Assembly: GCF_030272615.1 (NCBI RefSeq)
Contig: NC_081412.1
Location: 479,287,157-479,351,156 of the forward strand
Direction: 5' to 3'
Length of the DNA stretch: 64,000 nucleotides
From: Cryptomeria japonica
Taxonomy: Eukaryota; Streptophyta; Pinopsida; Cupressales; Cupressaceae
Numbering within the stretch: the stretch's first letter is position 1; each line of letters begins with the position of its first letter. A program made the translations under genes and the position numbers. The notes under the pieces are model-generated. The model saw only the letters and a program-made list of their open reading frames with translations. It was not told the DNA's origin and did not search any database. This document shows, piece after piece, positions 58,434-64,000 of this stretch.

Positions 58434-61400
58434 TGTAGTACCCCTACTAGTTTGAACTCATTAGACTCATATTTTATTATTGGTTGTTTTTCAGTGGATA
58501 CATTACCATGACATATTATTCAGATTTTTATGACATTATGCTTTATTTGGAGATGAGATGTATAGTTTATTTGCAGTATTTCAGTACTTGTGATTTATGG
58601 CATTTTATGTATAATTGCTATGTACTGACATTTTACTTTATTTATGCATTGTGGAATTATATGTTGTGTGTTTGCAAGTGTATTGGATGTAAGGGGATGA
58701 TTTTCCTTCACTCATTTCGGTGAGACAGGGAACGTCACGATTCTCCTTCATCAGTGTGTATGTCGTGTTTTCTATATATATATATATATGCATGTGTGGT
58801 TCGATGATGCAGGATATTGCAAGTACAAGTACCGGGTAAGTACGGGGTAACGTCTCCACCTGGCTTCAAAGGTCTGAGCGTGCCTTATATTTTCTGATGG
58901 AAGTGGAGGAGATAGTAGTTCACCCTATTTTACTCAGTTACACTCGTATGAGTGTCCTCAGTGAGTTGTTTTGTCAGTTAGTTCGGTCTTCGTATTTTGT
59001 CATTTTATCTTTTATGGGTAATTGCTTGAGATTTGTTTAATTTGAGTGTTTTAGTGGACTTAATTAATTAATTAATTAAGTTTATGAAATTATCTCATTA
59101 TTGTATTGTTTATGCATTGAGATTATAAATTTAGTTAATTAAAGAAATTATTAAATTAAGCTGCATGGTATTAAAAATATATTTTTATTTTAAATAAATT
59201 AGATTAATTGTATTTATTATTTTCTAAAGTTATAATTAAATAAATGAATAAAAGGATTAATTAGAATTAAAATATTGTTTTAACTCTTTATTCAGAAAAA
59301 AGAATTAATTGGAATTAAAGTATTGTTTTAATTCTTTATTTAGAAAATTAATTAATTGGAATTAAAATATTGTATTAATTCTTTATTTAGAAAATTAATT
59401 AATGTGCATGAGAAAAGAAAAGAAAGAATAATGCTTTTTTTTAATTATTGCATGTGATAAATTTAGAAAATAAAATAAAAAAATTACTATTATTCTAAAT
59501 TTAGGTTTTTTGTGAAAAAACTATTGAACCTAGAATTTTAGTTTAAATAGGGGTTAGGTCTTTATTTTAGTTACACGGACAAGAACACACAGGAACAGGT
59601 CAAGAATTTAGGTGAAGAAAATTTATTGGAAGTTATTGAAGGGATTGGGGCTCTTCTACAGATTTCTTCCAAGAAAGCTAAACTAGGTTGGATGATTTCT
59701 TAGTATTGTGTTTTATTAAAAATATTTCTATTTGTCTCTGCTTGATGTGTGTGTAAAATAATTGTCAAATTCAAAACCCGCTTCTAGTGAATTTGAGTTT
59801 GTTTTAATATCCATGTCTGATGGGAATTTCTAAGTTATGGGAAGTATGTAATTTTGTGAAAATTAGGAAAATTGTTATAGATAATTTGTCGGATTTTACG
59901 ATGCATGGAAATTTGCAAGATTTGTGAGAAAAGGGTATTTACTTGAGAAATGGTTTGATTACCTTGAGGGAATAAATTTAATTATACATTAAATTTATTT
60001 AAGTTAATTAAATTTTAAAAAAAAAATGAAGAAGGATTGAAATTTTGTAAAAAGGAAATTATTGAAAATTCGTTATTATTGTTAAAATTTTATTAAAATG
60101 AAATTATAAGAAAAAATATATTGTTTTTTTTATTGTACTGTTTAAAAATAAAATAAATTAAAAAAAAAAAAACTAAAATAAATAAATTAAAAAAAAATTA
60201 AAGCAAACTACCTATGGTAGCATCCGCTACCGGCGGTAGTACACAGTACTACCGACGGTAGCAGTGCTACCGGTGGTAGCCGCTACCTACGATAGTAGTG
60301 CTACCAGACGGTAGCAGTGCCACCGAACGGTAGCAGAGCTACCTGACGGTAGTACTAGCTACCGGCAGTAGCATAGGCTACCGTGACAAGGCCCTTTTTG
60401 TAATTATTAAAGTGTTTTTAATTTTTAATTAATTTCTTAACCCTGTCCACTGTTTCGGGTTTCATACCCAGGGGTTAGATTAATTAAATATTTTATGTAT
60501 TATATTATATATGTATATAAATAAATGTATGTATATTCATATATGTGTTTATATATATATTTAATATTAGATATGTTTCTTTTGGTAGTTATTATAATAT
60601 TTTAAATGTTATTTTAAATATTATTTAATTACAGTTTGGAATGTTAATTTAATAAATATGTTGAAAATACATTAGGAGAATTATTTGTATTTTAAATCTT
60701 TTTGGACAAATGACAAAGTGGATGTTTTTGGTATTAAAAAGTTGTAAATTCTTGTTATCTGGAAATTTGTAAATTGCATGTTATTTATGCTTTGGCTGTT
60801 TTTAAGGAAAGATTGCCTATTATAGGATCTTGCGTATATTGTGTTCTCAGTCAAGTTTTATTTCATTGCAATTTTGGTTAAATTGTCATTGTGTCCTATG
60901 TTATTATTTCTCCTAGACCAGGTGTTGTTGTATAACCTATTTGATATGAGCCATTGTGTGTTTTTGTCCAAATGGTCATTTTTGGGTTGGTATTTGTGTA
61001 CCCATCACCTGTGTTTGTCAGGATTGTTTATGGTTGTCTGTTTAGCCATAGAGTTCTCGTAGAGAGAAACATTTCCTGTTAGTGTCCTAAGAGAGAGAGT
61101 GGCTTTTGAGCGGGGGTCATGCCCAAAGTGGATGACAGGATAACCCGTCGAAAGTTAGTTAAAAAGTGATAACTTAATAATTGATTAGGGGGTGGATAGA
61201 TTTAATATTAATTAAGATAAATGTGCCTCGTGCATAGATGAGTGCTTGTACAGGGCTCATGATGTTACGAGAAGGCCTGGAATGGCAAACTTACCACCTT
61301 GTCTTCACGAAAGGATTGGTAGGGTCCGCATGAGACTTAGTTGGAACCGAAGGCTTGGGAGAGGTTACCAAGAGAAACTCGAGTATGGGGGCCGAGACCT

Positions 61401-62178
61401 ATGGAGGCTGTACCATGGTAACCATCAAGCTATGCGATGACACTCTCTTCTTAGAGTCACTAGTGTTTTGTGAGTTGTGTTACATGGATGGTTGCAGAGT
61501 CTTGTAGTCCTTTTGTACTTGTCTTACTTTGCTTGCTTGAGGGTTTTCTACTATCTCCTAGCACGGTGGGGTGGTTCCATTTCGGGATCACATGGTCGGG
61601 TGGTAGTGCCACTTCCCATTGGATGTTCTGGATTGTATCCTCAAGCGAGGAAAGGCTTCGCTGGTGTTTCTTGGATCGTGGTTTATGTACCAGCTCTTGT
61701 TTGAGATCATTGTTCAGTTGAGACCTTGTGGTCATTGTATCAGACTTTTATGTAACCTTGATATTGTATCTTTGTAACCAGTGGTATTATTAGAAGCCAT
61801 GTATTTATGGATATTGTAATATTCTTATGTTAGTGAAATGAATGTTATTGTTTTGATCTTATGTTTAAATGATTTATGGAAATTGGATACATTGGAATAC
61901 TTTTATTTCTTTATTGTGAAATTTGGATGTATGTGTAGTTTTAAACTTAAGTATTCAATTTATGTAATTAAATGGATTAACTGTGGTGTTAATATAATCT
62001 ATGAAATTAATCTTCGTTGGTTACCCTTAGGAAAACTTATGATAGACTTCCGTTGTGTTGTTAAACGTGCAGTGATTATAGTTAGTACACTTAGTCTTTA
62101 ACAAAAAAAAAAAATTATTACACCCTTTAGTTGCCTAGTTGTGTTGTTTTCCTTTAGGGTTCCTGGCGGGGCATTACA
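58434..62178. mobile_element. E9, very long solo LTR (3,745 bp)
   Basis: Same ends as E8 (TGTAGTACCCC and GGGGCATTACA) with TSD ATGTA on both sides (58429-58433 and 62179-62183). It shares with E8 many blocks in the same order, for example 'ggtacgggg' near offset 390 and 'cctagcacggtggggtggtt' near the end. No internal region or coding sequence. It is inserted in the 5' LTR of E5 and so is younger than E5. Confidence 0.85.
60215..60385. repeat. palindromic CTACCG/CGGTAG array in E9
   Basis: Seven or eight variants of a roughly 20 bp unit, each itself near-palindromic ('gctaccg' then 'cggtagc', for example 'ctaccgacggtagcagtg'). The surrounding DNA is very AT-rich. E8 has an unrelated GC-rich palindromic block at the same relative place. 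Confidence 0.85.
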
Positions 62179-62589
62179 ATGTAACTCATCACGTGGTTTC
62201 CACTTCATGCAATGTACTCGCTCATTCCCAAGATACAACATTTATCTCTACATGCCAAAACTACTTTGAAAATCATCACCTGCAACATGCATATGTGGCA
62301 TAATCATCTTTGATCACCATTTGACCATAGATCAACACAACCGATTCACCAAGATCCATCTGTTAGGGTTTGACATATCAATAGGTAGGGTTACCGTTTG
62401 ATCTTACTGCTTCAATAGTAATACTGGTTTCCTTCACTTTCTCAACTACCGGTTACATTACTGCATCACTACTAGTTGCATTATTGCATCACTACCGGTT
62501 GCAATACAACTCCATTACCAGATACAATTGACATCAATGACAACACTATAGTTCAGCGATGCAATCTTCATGCAAATGCCAATAGGTTC

Positions 62590-63806
62590 TATTGTTGTAA
62601 TGTGGGGAAAATGGTGAGTGATAGATCGAGAGGAAAACTACCCTTTCCCTCAAAGAGAGATGAGAGTTTCACTATTGATCATCCTTCAAACACTTTTCAC
62701 TGTTACATTTGGAAGAGGAGAGGAAATTCACTAGATTCAACTTTCAAAGATGAAGATTGAATTCTAAATGAAATGGGAATGACAAGTTGATCCCCTCTTC
62801 CTTATTTGAAATGGAAATGAAATTGATTGATTTATGTAGTGAAAAAGTTCCAAAGAACTTATTATAACTTGAGATCAGAATATGGGATGAAGTTGTGCAC
62901 CTAGATCCGGCAGTAATATGTTGAGACCAAGTCGCCCTGCAAATTTGAAGAAAAGTTGTTCGGACCATGGCGGGAATGTACACAGTCCTCCGAAAAATCC
63001 GTGAAATGAAAAATGTTTTTCCACCTCTGCAAATGGAGCCCAAATCCAAAAGTATAGCTACACACCTACAACCTACACATAGAAAAAGAGAGGAAAATGG
63101 GTTGGGATTGGGGGTTTTCCTTTAGGTCAAACCCCAATTTTGGAATTAACCAAGTAATGAAAGAAAGTACTTGCAAGTAGATGTAAATGAAAGATTAAAT
63201 TGTAAATCACCTCAAGGGAGGTTATAGTAGCAATGTTGATAGAAATGATTGTGTGGAATTGTATGTTGAAATCAATCTCCTCTTCAATGGTTGAATCCTT
63301 GACTTCAATGCAACACCTAGCCTTGAAGGGAGACTTTAGAATGCTCAATGCTAGAAAAGAATGTTGGAATGCTTGAATGCTCTTGAACGCTTGATTGCTT
63401 GTGCAACTTGAATTTATCCAACTTAGACCTATCCAACTTATGAAAATGAGAGGATGAATGCCCCTTAAATACATATTAGTGGATTTGATTTTCGTCACAG
63501 GCCGACATTAGGGGAGTTTCCATTCCAATGCACAACCAATAATGAAACCCTAGGAAGGGTGCTACCCCAAATAGGGTAGGGATAGGGGCGCCATGCCCCT
63601 ATCCTGGGAGGACAAGGGTACCACGCCCCTGTCCTACCCTTTTCTCCAGGGCAGAGTGTAGACAGGGTGATGCAGAGGCCAAGGAATAAGTTGTTTCTAA
63701 GGGATGAGAAATCTCCAGTCTCCGACCAGGATAGAAGATTTGATCTCGCATACATGAAGACCCTAATGCAGTCAAAAAATTTAGGGTCACAATTTTATGA
63801 CACTAC
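62590..63806 (-). mobile_element. probable 3' LTR of a minus-strand element (E10)
   Basis: The right end reads TTTATGACACTACA on the plus strand, that is TGTAGTGTCATAAA on the minus strand, and is preceded on that strand by a purine tract (63811-63822). A TATTTAAG box lies on the minus strand near 63464-63471. E5 is inserted near or inside its left part, and I could not find the left LTR end. There is no credible ORF; the 91-123 codon frames here have no domain content. Confidence 0.4.
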
Positions 63807-64000
63807 ATGTAGCCCCCACTTTAGCAGGAGTATAAGCGTACACCAATACTACCGGTAAAGTACAATGAAACAAGATTGAAAGACTTTTACCACGTCAAGG
63901 AGGCAAGATGTGCCAACTCCCAGTGGACTTATGATCTTATGACTTCGATTGACAAAGTAAAAGGGAAGATCAAGAAGGGGAGAAACATGACTACAAGTAG
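63807..64000 (-). other. polypurine tract and 3' untranslated part of E10
   Basis: The minus strand reads AAAGTGGGGGCT (63811-63822) directly before the LTR start, as expected for a polypurine tract. The remaining bases to the window edge show no domain I recognise. Confidence 0.35.

Larger units (their letters stand above)
36465..62584 (-). mobile_element. E5, Ty1/copia element expanded to 26 kb
   Basis: Outer boundaries are LTR ends TGATGATATGG at 36465 and CCAATA (CCAACA in the other copies) at 62584, with TSD GGTTC on both sides (36460-36464 and 62585-62589). Minus-strand order: 5' LTR, PBS, gag, protease, integrase, RT, RNase H, polypurine tract, 3' LTR. Within it lie a tandem triplication, a plus-oriented solo LTR, the full copia element E7 and the long solo LTR E9. 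Subtracting these leaves about 7.4 kb. Gag and pol are close relatives of E3. Confidence 0.9.
57393..62584 (-). mobile_element. E5 5' LTR, split by E9
   Basis: Plus-strand reading starts TGATGATATGATG; the first part ends at 58433 and the last part runs 62179-62584. Without E9 it is about 1.44 kb and aligns with the 3' LTR at 36465-37824 throughout ('ttggatc.tgtaactcatcac' spans the insertion site). Its outer end reads CCAATA rather than CCAACA. Confidence 0.9.

Noticed and set aside
62744-63498. Minus-strand frames of 101 and 123 codons as host genes
   Set aside because: They overlap a probable LTR, show no domain, and read like chance frames in LTR DNA.

Overview
The window looks like nuclear DNA from a large, repeat-rich land-plant genome; a gymnosperm is possible but not shown. 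It is AT-rich. I found no convincing host gene, no rRNA or tRNA gene and no CRISPR array in 64 kb. Nearly every recognisable stretch belongs to a transposable element: Ty1/copia retrotransposons of plant type, a chromodomain Ty3/gypsy element, a CACTA DNA transposon, a probable hAT-like element, a tRNA-type SINE and two copies of a very long solo LTR. All coding regions are broken by stops and frameshifts. I label the elements E1 to E10.

Layout, left part. Positions 1-1620 hold the leader, primer-binding site (PBS) and 5' LTR of a minus-strand element (E1). E1 ends inside a decayed, unidentified plus-strand ORF of about 930 codons (1622-4440). Positions 5150-10465 hold a minus-strand element (E2) with LTR, initiator-tRNA-Met PBS, a gag-like ORF with a coiled coil and four CCHC-type knuckles, and a second unidentified ORF, but no visible pol. 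A 1.75 kb CACTA element (6779-8526) sits inside the second knuckle. Positions 10466-15711 are mostly unassigned AT-rich DNA. A 3,991 bp solo LTR (E8) lies at 15717-19707.

Middle part. A Ty3/gypsy chromovirus (E4, 20831-35771, target-site duplication (TSD) TATTT) contains a complete copia element in its gag (E3, 21942-29518), a 915 bp hAT-like insertion just before its chromodomain (33568-34482), and a SINE in its 3' LTR (35048-35324).

Right part. One minus-strand copia element (E5) spans 36465-62584 with matching TSD GGTTC. It has been expanded by a tandem triplication of an LTR/RNase H/RT segment, a plus-oriented solo LTR (45509-48078) that itself holds a minus-oriented solo LTR (46884-48027), a full copia element of another family (E7, 48280-55242), and a second copy of the long solo LTR (E9, 58434-62178) in its 5' LTR. 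Subtracting these leaves about 7.4 kb, close to the 7.6 kb of its relative E3, which supports the reconstruction. The right edge (62590-64000) looks like the 3' LTR and polypurine tract of another minus-strand element (E10).

Across unrelated elements, in-frame stops fall mainly where glutamine is expected (CAA to TAA, CAG to TAG), while most tryptophans survive. The clear Trp-to-stop cases follow a codon ending in C, which puts the mutated cytosine in CAG context on the other strand. I read this as deamination at the cytosine contexts preferred by plant chromomethylases. The most open items are the two unidentified ORFs, this mutation footprint, the triplication, and the long solo LTRs with their variable GC-rich hairpin block.
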